A stretch of 64,000 nt of DNA. It comes from Lachnospiraceae bacterium (lineage in GTDB: Bacteria > Bacillota > Clostridia > Lachnospirales > Lachnospiraceae). How positions within the stretch are numbered: position 1 is the stretch's first letter; every line of letters starts with the position of its first letter. The notes beneath the pieces are model-generated. The model had not been told where the DNA came from. It saw nothing but the letters and a program-made list of their open reading frames with translations, and did not search any database. Location: contig SFGF01000003.1 of the NCBI GenBank assembly GCA_004556655.1, positions 12,243-76,242 of the forward strand. The letters are read 5' to 3'. Below are positions 34,643-43,248 of the stretch, piece by piece. Both the position numbers and the translations under genes were made by a program.

Positions 34643-35350
34643 ATGAGTTCTTATTATCTGAAGATACCTGAAAGGTTACAGCTATATCGAAAAGCTCTGA
34701 ATCTGACGCAGGAGCAAATGGGAAAAAGGTTTGGTGTCAATCAGAGTCATTATTATAAGCTGGAGAGCGGGCATAAAATCATTTCCCTAAGGAGTCTGCA
34801 GTGTTTTGAAGAACAGGGTGGCGATGTGTGTTATCTTCTGACAGGACGCAGACATATCACCGGGCAAATGAATCGCTATATGGACCGGTGCATCACGGAT
34901 CATGGAAAAAATGAATTTGCCAAGGCCATGCTGTGGATCATTAAACAGGGAATCTATGTGAGTAAAAGTCAAAAACTTGAAATCACAGACTTTACATTAA
35001 AGAATATGGAACTTGCCGAGAGACAGTTAAAATCCCCTTCTATATGGAAAAATATACGTGATATAGAAGGATTATCTCAGCATAAAATGGCAGAAGAACT
35101 GGATATTGGATTTAAGAGATTTGAGCGTATTGAAAGAAAACAAGGGGAGGCAGATGCCGAGATCCTTTGTACGCTTTATGAAAGATTTCATTACTCTCCG
35201 CTGGCGGTGTTAAATCATCAGGAATTCTGTCTGGATGAGATGAATCAGGTGTGGGAAGGATTTACAGATGAAATTCAGCATAAATTAGAGCCATATCTTG
35301 AAAATGCGCTGAGATTGATCAATGAATATGAAAAAGAATTGATAGAATAA
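34643..35350 (+). CDS. Helix-turn-helix regulator with two XRE-like domains
   Basis: 235 residues from ATG 34643 (GGAGAAG upstream; the ATG at 34613 has none). Residues ~8-60 are an XRE HTH (RLQLYRKALNLTQEQMGKRF, NQSHYYKLESGHKII). A second HTH-like segment is near 140-175 (IRDIEGLSQHKMAEELDIGF, KRFERIERKQGEAD). The rest is helical. No partner gene or effector is apparent. Confidence 0.75.
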   Translation: MSSYYLKIPERLQLYRKALNLTQEQMGKRFGVNQSHYYKLESGHKIISLRSLQCFEEQGGDVCYLLTGRRHITGQMNRYMDRCITDHGKNEFAKAMLWIIKQGIYVSKSQKLEITDFTLKNMELAERQLKSPSIWKNIRDIEGLSQHKMAEELDIGFKRFERIERKQGEADAEILCTLYERFHYSPLAVLNHQEFCLDEMNQVWEGFTDEIQHKLEPYLENALRLINEYEKELIE

Positions 35351-35392
35351 AAGACACGTTTTTTTGTGGAAATACAAAGGAGCGTGTCTTTT
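35349..35392 (+). terminator. Terminator after the XRE regulator
   Basis: AAAAGACACG (35349-35358) pairs with CGTGTCTTTT (35383-35392) across a 24-base loop, with T-rich ends. It overlaps the stop codon of the regulator. Confidence 0.65.
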
Positions 35393-35483
35393 GTTGTGAA
35401 AATGTCTGCAGACAGTTGATATTCTTTTCATCAGGATGTAAAATATAACAATGCACGAAAAGAAAACTAGAGGAGTAATAATT

Positions 35484-36140
35484 ATGTATCAGGCTTGTAT
35501 ATTTGATCTGGATGGGACTCTGGCCGACACAGTGGAGTCAATTGCCAATGTGGCTAATCAGATTCTGGAACAATTCGGACTTCCCGCACAGCCGGTGAAT
35601 GACTATAAATATCATGCAGGAGATGGCGGAGATATACTGATGGAACGCTGCATGCGTGCTGCCGGTGGAGATTTTACACATCTTGCAGAAGGACAGAAGC
35701 TGTACAGGGAAATCTTTGCAAAAAATCCATTGTATAAAGTGACAGCATTTGATGGAATGAAGGAAACTCTCGCAGAAATGAAAAAAAGAGGAGTAAAACT
35801 TGCGGTACTTTCCAATAAACCCCATGAAGCTACTTATCTTGCGGTGACTGGACTTTTTGGTGATGATGTATTTGATGTGATCCAGGGACTGAAACCAGGG
35901 ATGAAGCGAAAACCAAATCCGGATGGTGCATGGAAAATCGCAGATGCGCTTATGGTGAAACCGGAGGATTGTATGTATGTGGGTGATACCAATACGGATA
36001 TGAAAACAGGGAAAGCAGCCGGAATGTATACGATCGGAGTGCTGTGGGGATTTCGTGACAGAAAAGAGCTGGAAGAAAATCATGCAGATCGGATCATCAG
36101 CCATCCCCGGGAACTTTTGCAGATTCAAGAAGAAAAATAA
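35484..36140 (+). CDS. HAD hydrolase, phosphoglycolate phosphatase-like (Gph)
   Basis: 218 residues from ATG 35484, eight bases after GAGGAG. Motifs ACIFDLDGTLADTVESI, LAVLSNKPHEAT, KRKPNPDGAWKIADAL and MYVGDTNTDMKTGKAAGM are those of HAD-IA phosphoglycolate phosphatases. It probably dephosphorylates 2-phosphoglycolate or a similar small phosphate. The following small gene may be co-transcribed. Confidence 0.88.
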   Translation: MYQACIFDLDGTLADTVESIANVANQILEQFGLPAQPVNDYKYHAGDGGDILMERCMRAAGGDFTHLAEGQKLYREIFAKNPLYKVTAFDGMKETLAEMKKRGVKLAVLSNKPHEATYLAVTGLFGDDVFDVIQGLKPGMKRKPNPDGAWKIADALMVKPEDCMYVGDTNTDMKTGKAAGMYTIGVLWGFRDRKELEENHADRIISHPRELLQIQEEK

Positions 36141-36181
36141 TGTTTCTGTAAACAGAAACAAAATAACAGGAGAGAAAGAAT

Positions 36182-36445
36182 ATGAGTGAATACAGCAAAC
36201 TTTGTGTGGAAACATTTTTAAAAAATCAGGGACAGCTTTTTGATGAAAAAGTTGCGGAGAATTATGAAGAAGCGGAAGAATTTCTGGAGGAGTGTATGGC
36301 AGTCGTTGTAAAATCCATGAAAGATGTGAAAGAGTATCTGGACGAGAGTGGTATGGATGTTACAGGAATGAGTGAAGACGAGATTCTGGAAGCCAGTGAA
36401 ATTTTTCCTCTTGAAGACGGAACTTACCTGATTGTGGAAGGATAA
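36182..36445 (+). CDS. Small acidic conserved-type protein, unknown function
   Basis: 87 residues, soluble, rich in Glu/Asp, with ribosome site AGGAGAGA. Segments: MSEYSKLCVETFLKNQGQLF, two helices with EEAEEFLEE and VKEYLDESGMDV, and a C-terminal PLEDGTYLIVEG. I recognise no catalytic motif. It follows the HAD gene by 41 bp and may be in its operon. Confidence 0.7.
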   Translation: MSEYSKLCVETFLKNQGQLFDEKVAENYEEAEEFLEECMAVVVKSMKDVKEYLDESGMDVTGMSEDEILEASEIFPLEDGTYLIVEG

Positions 36446-36472
36446 AAACAGACAGCAGTGAATGATGGGGCA

Positions 36473-36538
36473 ATGATCGTAAATCCCAGAAAAGCGGATA
36501 TTGAGGATGTACTTTTTATATTGAATAAAGCATATTAA
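36473..36538 (+). other. Very short open frame resembling an acetyltransferase start
   Basis: 21 codons, MIVNPRKADIEDVLFILNKAY, ending 20 bp before the ALDH gene. IRKATxED-like beginnings are common in GNAT acetyltransferases, so this may be a remnant. No good ribosome site is seen; it may equally be chance. Confidence 0.2.
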
Positions 36539-36558
36539 GGAAGGAAAGGAGGCAGGGT

Positions 36559-37929
36559 ATGAAAATCGAGAAAATTGTAGAGCGTCAGAGAAAATTTTTT
36601 GCAACAGACAGAACAAAAGAGCTTAGATTTCGTTTGGAAGCATTGAATCGTCTGGAAGAATCTATTAAAAAACATGAAGAAGATATAAATCTTGCACTGA
36701 AAAAGGATTTGAATAAGTCGGTGTTTGAATCTTATATGACAGAAGTGGGCATGACGCTTGCAGAGCTATCTTATGTGAAAAAGAATCTGCCCATCTGGAA
36801 CCTGAGAAAATGGAAACTTTCACCTCTTGCACAGTTTCATGCAGACAGTTTCACGGTATCAGAGCCCTACGGTGTGGTTTTGGTGATGGCTCCATGGAAT
36901 TATCCGTTTATGCTGTGTATGGAACCTCTGATTGGGGCAATCGCTGCAGGAAATTGCTGTGTGTTGAAGCCATCAGCCTATGCTCCTGCAGTATCAAAAG
37001 TACTGTCAGAAGTGATCAGAGATGCATTTCCCGGTAAATATGTGGCTGTTGTGGAAGGCGGCAGAAAAGAAAATACCGAACTTCTGGATCAGCGGTTTGA
37101 TTATATATTCTTTACCGGCGGCGTGACTGTAGGAAAGAAGGTTATGGAAAAAGCTTCCAGGAATCTAACACCGGTAACACTGGAACTGGGTGGAAAGAGT
37201 CCGTGTATTGTCACGAAAGACGCAAAGCTGTCACTTGCGGCAAAAAGGCTGGTGTTCGGAAAATATCTTAACAGTGGGCAGACATGCGTGGCACCGGATT
37301 ATCTTTTGATTGATGAGAAAGTAAAAGAAGAATTTCTTACCTATGTAGTTTACTGGATTGAAAAAATGCTGGGAAAAGAGCCGCTTGACAATCCTGATTA
37401 TCCGAAAATGATCAATGAGAAGCATTATCAGAGGGTTATGAATCTGATCAAAGGAGAAAAAGTATGCTGCGGAGGCTATGGCAATCCGGATACGCTGCAG
37501 ATCACACCTACCGTTCTGGAAGATGTCAGTTGGGATGCTCCTGTGATGCAGGAAGAAATCTTTGGTCCGGTGCTTCCGGTACTGACCTTTAAAACTTTGG
37601 ATGAAGCAATTGAAAAGGTAAAAGAAAGAGAAAAACCTCTGGCTTTATATCTGTTTACTCAGCGAAAAGATGTGGAAGAAAAAGTGCTTCGAAGTCTTTC
37701 CTTCGGAGGCGGTTGTATCAATGACACGATTATCCACCTCGCCACATCCCGGATGGGATTTGGCGGAGTGGGAAACAGCGGCATGGGAAGCTACCATGGA
37801 AAGAAATCATATGAGACATTTTCTCATGAAAAAAGTATCGTTAAAAAGCACACATGGATGGATCTTCCCATACGATATATGCCATACACCAAAGGAAAAG
37901 AGATGCTGCTGAGAATGTTCCTGCGGTAA
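36559..37929 (+). CDS. Aldehyde dehydrogenase (ALDH superfamily)
   Basis: 456 residues with AAAGGAGG upstream. Catalytic Cys in NSGQTCVAPDY (near residue 243), Glu in TLELGGKSPC (near 210), cofactor loop FTGGVTVGKKVMEKA and late EEIFGPVLPVLTF. No N-terminal targeting; the last ~40 residues are a basic/hydrophobic tail (PIRYMPYTKGKEMLLRMFLR) like the membrane-associating tail of class 3 ALDHs. It oxidises fatty or aromatic aldehydes with NAD(P). Confidence 0.92.
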   Translation: MKIEKIVERQRKFFATDRTKELRFRLEALNRLEESIKKHEEDINLALKKDLNKSVFESYMTEVGMTLAELSYVKKNLPIWNLRKWKLSPLAQFHADSFTVSEPYGVVLVMAPWNYPFMLCMEPLIGAIAAGNCCVLKPSAYAPAVSKVLSEVIRDAFPGKYVAVVEGGRKENTELLDQRFDYIFFTGGVTVGKKVMEKASRNLTPVTLELGGKSPCIVTKDAKLSLAAKRLVFGKYLNSGQTCVAPDYLLIDEKVKEEFLTYVVYWIEKMLGKEPLDNPDYPKMINEKHYQRVMNLIKGEKVCCGGYGNPDTLQITPTVLEDVSWDAPVMQEEIFGPVLPVLTFKTLDEAIEKVKEREKPLALYLFTQRKDVEEKVLRSLSFGGGCINDTIIHLATSRMGFGGVGNSGMGSYHGKKSYETFSHEKSIVKKHTWMDLPIRYMPYTKGKEMLLRMFLR

Positions 37930-38016
37930 GAGATATATCAGATGAGGGATGACTCGCGCCTTTGTAGGCGGTGAGCAGCAATTATGTATCAGTGGCGCTT
38001 TTTATAACTATATATT

Positions 38017-38931
38017 CTAGAGGAATCGCAGGCAGCGTTCTTGTGTGCTCATGGTAACTGTATCAGCGACTCCGGCGAATTCTCCATCCTGATGAAGCTT
38101 ATGAGGATGAGAGCAGGTGATATGTATCTCTTTTCCCTGAAGGATCGTGATTCCGGGAATATGTGTGTGCAGTGCAAAATAAGCAGTAGGAAAGAGAAGC
38201 AGGATTTTCCATTTGCTCAGATCATGGACAATCAAGTAGTCGAGAGCACCGTCCCGGCAGCTTGCATGGGGACAGAAGCGAAAGCCGCCTCCTTCATACT
38301 GCAGATTCATTCCGGCAATAAAATAAACGTTTGTAAAATGATAATGTCGGTCTCCATCGAGAACAACATCCATATCGGATGGGCGGAAAGTAAATAAAAG
38401 TTTTATGGCGGCATAAGCATAGATCAGTTTTCCCAGATGGAGATTGTTTAGCAATTTTTTTACGCGGGAATGAGAGGCTTCATAGCAAACCTCCGCATCG
38501 TAGCCAATACCGGAACTGATGGAAAAATATGAGGTTCGGTTTTGTGTGTCCAATTTTCCTACATCGATCGTTTTGGTACCTTCTGAAGAAAGGATTCGTT
38601 TCAATGCTGAATCAGACTGTACGGGAAGATGCATTCCCCGTGCAAAGTCATTGCCTGAGCCTACAGGTATGTAGCTCAGGGTGATCGAGCAATCCAAAGG
38701 AAGCCCATTCAGGACTTCATTGATCGTACCGTCACCGCCGATCACGACCAGTGTATGTCCTACAGCCTGAGGGGCAATCTGTCGGGCAAGCTTTTTGCCA
38801 TGCCCGTTATATTGAGTAAAGAATACCTGATAGGGTATATGTTTTTTCTGAAGTGTTTCTTTTGTTTGTTCCCATATTTTCATTCCCTGACCAGATCGTG
38901 AGACAGGATTTACAATAAAATAATAATACAT
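38017..38931 (-). CDS. Diacylglycerol/lipid kinase family protein (YegS/BmrU type)
   Basis: 304 residues with AGGAGGAT upstream. DAGK catalytic motifs: YFIVNPVSRSGQGMKIWEQ, LVVIGGDGTINEVLNGL (near residue 65), YIPVGSGNDFARGM. The C-terminal half is beta-rich (FCPHASCRDGALDYLIV). It phosphorylates a lipid such as diacylglycerol or undecaprenol. Alone on the minus strand. Confidence 0.9.
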   Translation of the reverse strand: MYYYFIVNPVSRSGQGMKIWEQTKETLQKKHIPYQVFFTQYNGHGKKLARQIAPQAVGHTLVVIGGDGTINEVLNGLPLDCSITLSYIPVGSGNDFARGMHLPVQSDSALKRILSSEGTKTIDVGKLDTQNRTSYFSISSGIGYDAEVCYEASHSRVKKLLNNLHLGKLIYAYAAIKLLFTFRPSDMDVVLDGDRHYHFTNVYFIAGMNLQYEGGGFRFCPHASCRDGALDYLIVHDLSKWKILLLFPTAYFALHTHIPGITILQGKEIHITCSHPHKLHQDGEFAGVADTVTMSTQERCLRFL

Positions 38932-39000
38932 GGTAAAATCCTCCTGTAAAGTCTTTCGTCCATTATTTTATCAGTTATTGACGAAAAATGCAAAAAAATC

Positions 39001-39029
39001 TTGTTATTAATTATACAAAATGATACAAT
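39001..39029 (+). promoter_or_regulatory. Promoter of the hydrogenase maturation operon
   Basis: TTGTTA (39001-39006), 17 bases, TACAAT (39024-39029). Start near 39036. Confidence 0.6.
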
Positions 39030-39036
39030 AATAGAA

Positions 39037-39145
39037 ACTATCCAGACCTTGAAGGGTACAACCTGAGAGGGAAGGGCCGCTGATATAAAAAGAAGATACA
39101 GATATATTGTATTTGAACGAAAAGCGCCCTCGGTGGGCGTTTTTT
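39037..39145 (+). ncRNA. Structured leader RNA (riboswitch-like attenuator) before TM1266-hydG-hydF
   Basis: The leader holds a compact region with ACC-TTGA-AGGGT and CCT-GAGA-GGG hairpin options (39046-39075), then GGGCCGCT (39074-39081), then an intrinsic terminator CGCCC-TCGGT-GGGCG (39125-39139) plus TTTTTT. GGGCCGCT can pair with AGCGCCC (39123-39129) apart from one bulged C, which would break the terminator. That is the layout of a transcriptional riboswitch or attenuator. I do not recognise the aptamer as any named class; it is not a plain TPP, SAM or cobalamin element by eye. Confidence 0.6.
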
Positions 39146-39188
39146 CGTATCATAGGGAAAAATTATTTTAAAAAAGGAGGCAAGTGGA

Positions 39189-39437
39189 ATGGAGACCAGA
39201 ATAGCTGTGATAGCGATTATTGTGGAAAACAGGGATTCAGCAGACGAGATCAACCGGCTGCTTCATGTGTATGGAGAATATATCGTTGGAAGAATGGGAG
39301 TGCCATATAAGCAGAAGAACGTCTCTGTAATCAGTGTGATTCTGGATGCTCCGCTGAATCAGATCAGCGCACTGTCGGGAAAGTTGGGGATGCTGCCGGG
39401 TGTCAGCAGTAAGACCGTGTATTCAAAAGAAAAGTGA
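39189..39437 (+). CDS. TM1266-family iron-only hydrogenase system regulator
   Basis: 82 residues, ribosome site AAGGAGG. RIAVIAIIVENRDSADEINRLLHVYGEYIVGRMGVPY and SVILDAPLNQISALSGKLG (spans near residues 4-41 and 49-68) match the small ACT/NikR-C-like TM1266 family found beside [FeFe]-hydrogenase maturation genes. It probably senses a ligand and regulates hydrogenase genes, although it has no HTH. First gene of the hydG-hydF operon. Confidence 0.85.
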   Translation: METRIAVIAIIVENRDSADEINRLLHVYGEYIVGRMGVPYKQKNVSVISVILDAPLNQISALSGKLGMLPGVSSKTVYSKEK

Positions 39438-39490
39438 AATCCGGCAGATAAAAAGACCGGATAAATAACGTGAGAAAGAGAGGTTTTTTT

Positions 39491-40909
39491 ATGTATCGTG
39501 TAGACTCTATGAAAGCGGAAGAATTTATCAGCCATGAGGAAATTATGGAAACTCTGGCTTACGCAGATGAGAACAAAAATAATGTAGAACTGATCGATCG
39601 GATTCTGGAAAAAGCTAAAAAGAGAAAAGGACTGAGCCACAGAGAGGCTTCTGTTCTTCTGGTCTGTGAAAATGAAGAGAAGAATAAGGAAATTTGTGCA
39701 CTGGCTGAACAGATTAAAAAAGATTTTTATGGAAACCGTATCGTTATGTTTGCACCGCTGTATCTGTCCAATTATTGTGTAAATGGATGTGTATACTGTC
39801 CATACCATGCAAAGAATAAACATATCCCGAGAAAAAAACTCACGCAGGATGAGATCCGTCGGGAAGTAATTGCACTCCAGGATATGGGACATAAGCGTCT
39901 TGCTCTGGAAACAGGTGAAGATCCGGTAAATAATCCAATCGAATATGTTCTGGAGAGTATAAAAACGATTTACAGTATCAAACATAAAAATGGTGCAATC
40001 CGCCGGGTGAATGTAAATATTGCAGCTACGACAGTGGAAAACTACAGAAAATTAAAAGAAGCCGGAATCGGTACTTATATTTTGTTCCAGGAGACTTATA
40101 ATAAAGAGTCTTATGAGAAGCTTCATCCGACGGGACCAAAACATGATTATGCATACCACACAGAGGCCATGGATCGTGCCATGGAGGGTGGAATCGATGA
40201 TGTGGGTATCGGTGTATTGTTTGGCTTGGAGCTGTATCGATATGAATTTGCAGGTCTTTTGATGCATGCAGAGCATCTGGAGGCTGTTCATGGGGTAGGT
40301 CCTCATACCATCAGCGTTCCTCGAATTCGTCGGGCTGATGATATCGATCCGGATGCATTTGATAATGGCATCAATGATGATATATTTGCAAAACTTGTGG
40401 CATGTATCCGAATTGCAGTGCCATATACAGGTATGATCATTTCCACAAGAGAAAGTCAGAAGTGCAGAGAAAGGGTTCTGCATCTGGGAGTGTCACAGAT
40501 CAGCGGCGGATCCAGAACCAGTGTAGGCGGATATGCGGAGGAAGAACCAGAGGAAGAAAGCTCCGCTCAGTTTGATGTAAGTGATAACCGGTCATTGGAT
40601 GAGGTAGTGAACTGGTTGATGAGGCTGGGATATATTCCGAGTTTCTGTACCGCATGCTATCGCGAAGGCAGAACAGGGGATCGCTTTATGAGTCTTTGTA
40701 AGAGCGGACAAATACAGAACTGCTGCCACCCAAATGCTCTGATGACGTTGAAAGAGTATCTGGAAGATTATGCGGCAGATGATACCAAAGCTGTTGGAGA
40801 AGCTTTGATTCAAAAAGAAATTGCCAATATACCTAAGGAAAAAGTAAGAGAAATCGTGGTGCGCAACTTAAAGGAAATCGAACAGGGACAGCGGGATTTC
40901 CGCTTCTAG
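39491..40909 (+). CDS. hydG: [FeFe] hydrogenase H-cluster maturase HydG (tyrosine lyase)
   Basis: 472 residues from ATG 39491, seven bases after AGAGAGG; GTG 39470 is less likely. The radical SAM motif is the spaced NYCVNGCVYCPYH (CxxxCxxC) near residue 92, followed by LTQDEIRREV and LALETGEDP. The C-terminal cluster cysteines are CTACYREGRTG and, 20 residues on, SLCKSG, which hold the auxiliary cluster where the Fe-CO-CN unit is built from tyrosine. ThiH-like fold. It acts with HydF (next gene) and HydE (not in the window). Confidence 0.97.
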   Translation: MYRVDSMKAEEFISHEEIMETLAYADENKNNVELIDRILEKAKKRKGLSHREASVLLVCENEEKNKEICALAEQIKKDFYGNRIVMFAPLYLSNYCVNGCVYCPYHAKNKHIPRKKLTQDEIRREVIALQDMGHKRLALETGEDPVNNPIEYVLESIKTIYSIKHKNGAIRRVNVNIAATTVENYRKLKEAGIGTYILFQETYNKESYEKLHPTGPKHDYAYHTEAMDRAMEGGIDDVGIGVLFGLELYRYEFAGLLMHAEHLEAVHGVGPHTISVPRIRRADDIDPDAFDNGINDDIFAKLVACIRIAVPYTGMIISTRESQKCRERVLHLGVSQISGGSRTSVGGYAEEEPEEESSAQFDVSDNRSLDEVVNWLMRLGYIPSFCTACYREGRTGDRFMSLCKSGQIQNCCHPNALMTLKEYLEDYAADDTKAVGEALIQKEIANIPKEKVREIVVRNLKEIEQGQRDFRF

Positions 40910-40920
40910 GAGGAAATGAT

Positions 40921-42159
40921 ATGAGTATGAACAGCACACCATCTTCAGAACGAGTACACATTGGAATATTTGGAAAACGAAACGCAGGAAAATCAAGCCT
41001 GATCAATGCGATGACAGGGCAGAGCCTTTCTATCGTGTCGCAGATAGAAGGTACTACAACAGATCCGGTACAAAAAGCCATGGAACTTCTTCCATTGGGA
41101 CCGGTGGTTCTTATAGACACACCTGGAATTGATGATGAAGGGGAACTGGGAGAACTGCGGGTTGCCCGCAGCTATCAGATGCTGAATAAATCAGACATTG
41201 CTTTGCTGGTGTTGGATGCTAAAGACGGGATGACAAAGGAAGATGAGAAACTGCTTCTGAGAATCTGGGAAAAAAAGATTCCGGTACTGGTTGCACTGAA
41301 TCAGTGTGATTTACTGGAAAAAGAAGAAATAGATGACCGGATCGACAAAACGAGGGATCGGATGAAGGAAATGGCAGGTGAGTCTGCCCGGGTAACAGAA
41401 GTTCTGGAAGTCAGTGCTGTGACAGGATACCATATTTTTGAATTAAAAGAGAAACTTGCTCATCTGGTACCGGAAGAAAATGACGGGCCAAGAATCGTGG
41501 CAGATCTTCTGGATGTAGAAAAAATTGCAGTGTTGGTGGTGCCTATTGATAAGGCAGCACCGAAAGGGAGACTGATACTTCCACAGCAGCAGACGATTCG
41601 GGATATTCTGGAAGCAGGGGCAGCCTGTGTGGTTGTGCGGGATACAGAACTGGAAGTAACACTTAGAAAACTGCAGGGGCAGGTGGGAATTGTGATCACA
41701 GACAGTCAGGCATTTGCTAAAGTGTCGAAAATCGTTCCGCCCGAGATTCCTCTTACTTCCTTTTCTATTCTGTTTGCCCGTTATAAAGGAGAACTGGAAC
41801 CTTTCCTGCAGGGCGTAGATGCGCTGGGAAAACTGGAAGATGGGGATAAAGTATTGATTTCTGAGGGATGCACTCATCACCGGCAATGTGATGATATAGG
41901 TACTGTGAAAATTCCGCGGTGGATTACAGAATATACGGGCAAAAAACTGGAATTTTCTTTCAGCAGCGGCGGCGGTTTTCCGGATGATCTTACGCCATAT
42001 CGCATGATCGTACATTGTGGAGCCTGTATGCTGAATGCCAGAGAGATGCATTATCGAATTGCCTGTGCGCAGGATATAGGTGTGCCGATCACGAATTATG
42101 GAATGTTGATTGCAAAAATCACAGGAATATTGGAAAGAAGTCTGGAACCGGTAAAATAG
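40921..42159 (+). CDS. hydF: [FeFe] hydrogenase H-cluster maturation GTPase HydF
   Basis: 412 residues with AGGAGGAAA upstream. N-terminal GTPase: GKRNAGKSSLINAM (P-loop), EGTTTDPVQK, DTPGIDDEG, NQCD. The C-terminal Fe-S part has CTHHRQC and VHCGACMLN, the conserved CxH...HCxxC set. HydF is the scaffold that receives the 2Fe subcluster and delivers it to the hydrogenase. It lies 11 bp after hydG. Confidence 0.97.
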   Translation: MSMNSTPSSERVHIGIFGKRNAGKSSLINAMTGQSLSIVSQIEGTTTDPVQKAMELLPLGPVVLIDTPGIDDEGELGELRVARSYQMLNKSDIALLVLDAKDGMTKEDEKLLLRIWEKKIPVLVALNQCDLLEKEEIDDRIDKTRDRMKEMAGESARVTEVLEVSAVTGYHIFELKEKLAHLVPEENDGPRIVADLLDVEKIAVLVVPIDKAAPKGRLILPQQQTIRDILEAGAACVVVRDTELEVTLRKLQGQVGIVITDSQAFAKVSKIVPPEIPLTSFSILFARYKGELEPFLQGVDALGKLEDGDKVLISEGCTHHRQCDDIGTVKIPRWITEYTGKKLEFSFSSGGGFPDDLTPYRMIVHCGACMLNAREMHYRIACAQDIGVPITNYGMLIAKITGILERSLEPVK

Positions 42160-42215
42160 CTGTACGCACATGTTTTTGTCTTCTGCATATAGTAGATATG
42201 AAAGAGTATCAATGC

Positions 42216-42248
42216 TCTGGCGGGAATGCCGTATGGTATCCCGCCAGA
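42216..42248 (+). promoter_or_regulatory. Perfect 10-bp hairpin before the amidase gene
   Basis: TCTGGCGGGA (42216-42225) and TCCCGCCAGA (42239-42248) pair exactly across 13 bases, ending 20 bases before the ATG and just before the GGAGG site. No T-run follows; it may end hydF transcription weakly, stabilise RNA or limit ribosome access. Confidence 0.5.
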
Positions 42249-42268
42249 AAATTATCTGGAGGTAAAAC

Positions 42269-43033
42269 ATGGCATATAAGATTGTTCTGGATGCAGGACA
42301 TGGCGGTGAAGATCCAGGTGCAGTTGCGATGGGTCGCCAGGAAAAAGATGATAACCTTCGGTTGACGCTGGCTGTGGGAGAAATACTGAAAGAAAATGGT
42401 ATGGATGTTGTCTATACAAGAACGACGGATGTATATCAGACACCATTTCAGAAAGCACAGATAGCAAACGAAGAGATGGCAGATTATTTTATTTCCTTCC
42501 ACAGAAATTCCAGTCCTGTTCCAAATCAGTATAATGGTGTAGAGACACTGGTGTATGACAAATCGGGAATCAAACTGGAAATGGCGGAGAATATTAATGG
42601 TGCCCTGGAAGAGGTGGGATTTCAAAATCTTGGGGTAAAAGCAAGACCGGGGCTGGTGGTACTTAGAAGAACCAAGATGCCTGCTCTTTTGGTGGAAGTG
42701 GGATTTATAAACAGCACGATAGATAATCAGCTTTTTGATGATAAATTCCAGGAGATTGCTCAGGCAATTGCCTATGCTGTATTGGGAACTCTTGCAGAGG
42801 AAGATGTGGAAGAGCCACTTTTGTATCGGGTGCAGGTTGGCCTTTTCAGAAACAGGGATTATGCCAATCGTTTGAACTATGAACTGATTGATAAGGGATA
42901 TCCCGCTTATATTCTTGCGAGTGACGGGTTCTATAAAGTACAGGTGGGAGCTTTTGAACAGCTTGGCAATGCTGTTACGATGGAACAAAGACTGCGGCGG
43001 GATGGGTATCAGACGTTGATAACGACGAAATAG
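42269..43033 (+). CDS. N-acetylmuramoyl-L-alanine amidase with SPOR domain
   Basis: 254 residues. Amidase_3 fold: IVLDAGHGGEDPGAV (zinc His near residue 9), catalytic/zinc residues in SFHRNSS (near residue 75) and LVEVGFI. Residues ~185-254 are two halves of a SPOR domain (YRVQVGLFRNRDYANRLN, YKVQVGAFEQLGNAVTM), which binds denuded glycan strands. No signal peptide or membrane helix is visible, unlike usual wall amidases, so it may be released by lysis, act in sporulation, or be missing its leader. Ribosome site TGGAGGT. Confidence 0.88.
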   Translation: MAYKIVLDAGHGGEDPGAVAMGRQEKDDNLRLTLAVGEILKENGMDVVYTRTTDVYQTPFQKAQIANEEMADYFISFHRNSSPVPNQYNGVETLVYDKSGIKLEMAENINGALEEVGFQNLGVKARPGLVVLRRTKMPALLVEVGFINSTIDNQLFDDKFQEIAQAIAYAVLGTLAEEDVEEPLLYRVQVGLFRNRDYANRLNYELIDKGYPAYILASDGFYKVQVGAFEQLGNAVTMEQRLRRDGYQTLITTK

Positions 43034-43035
43034 TA

Positions 43036-43180
43036 CTTTTGGGTTGTATAATATTAAAGGTAGTGAGGCTGATGATAGTATATCCTGTGTATCAATGTCA
43101 GGTCGCTTTCCCAATGACATTGATAGACAGGATATACTATCATCAGCCATTGTACTTTATAGAGTTATACGACACAAAAG
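43036..43180. repeat. Large near-perfect palindromic element
   Basis: Arms 43067-43100 and 43115-43148 (34 bases each) are reverse complements with a single mismatch, around the loop GGTCGCTTTCCCAA. Outside them, CTTTTGGGTTGTATAA (43036-43051) and TTATACGACACAAAAG (43165-43180) pair again with a few mismatches. The whole gap between the amidase and YdcF genes (about 215 bp) is this element. It looks like a MITE-type or cruciform element. The open frame across it has no support as a gene. Confidence 0.75.
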
Positions 43181-43248
43181 ATAACATGGCAGATAATGTG
43201 ATTGAGCAATATCATTATCTGAAAATAAGTGATAAATGGTGATAGAAA

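Noticed and set aside
36473..36538. Complete GNAT acetyltransferase gene
   Set aside because: Only 21 codons with one weakly similar motif; kept only as a low-confidence short frame.
39037..39145. TPP riboswitch, because CCTGAGAGGG is reminiscent of it
   Set aside because: The other conserved TPP segments (GGGGTGC, ACCTGATCTGGATAATGCC-like) are missing and the downstream genes are not thiamine genes.
43039..43242. 67-residue open frame between the amidase and YdcF genes
   Set aside because: It is read through the arms of a 145-bp palindrome, has no ribosome site and no recognisable protein features.
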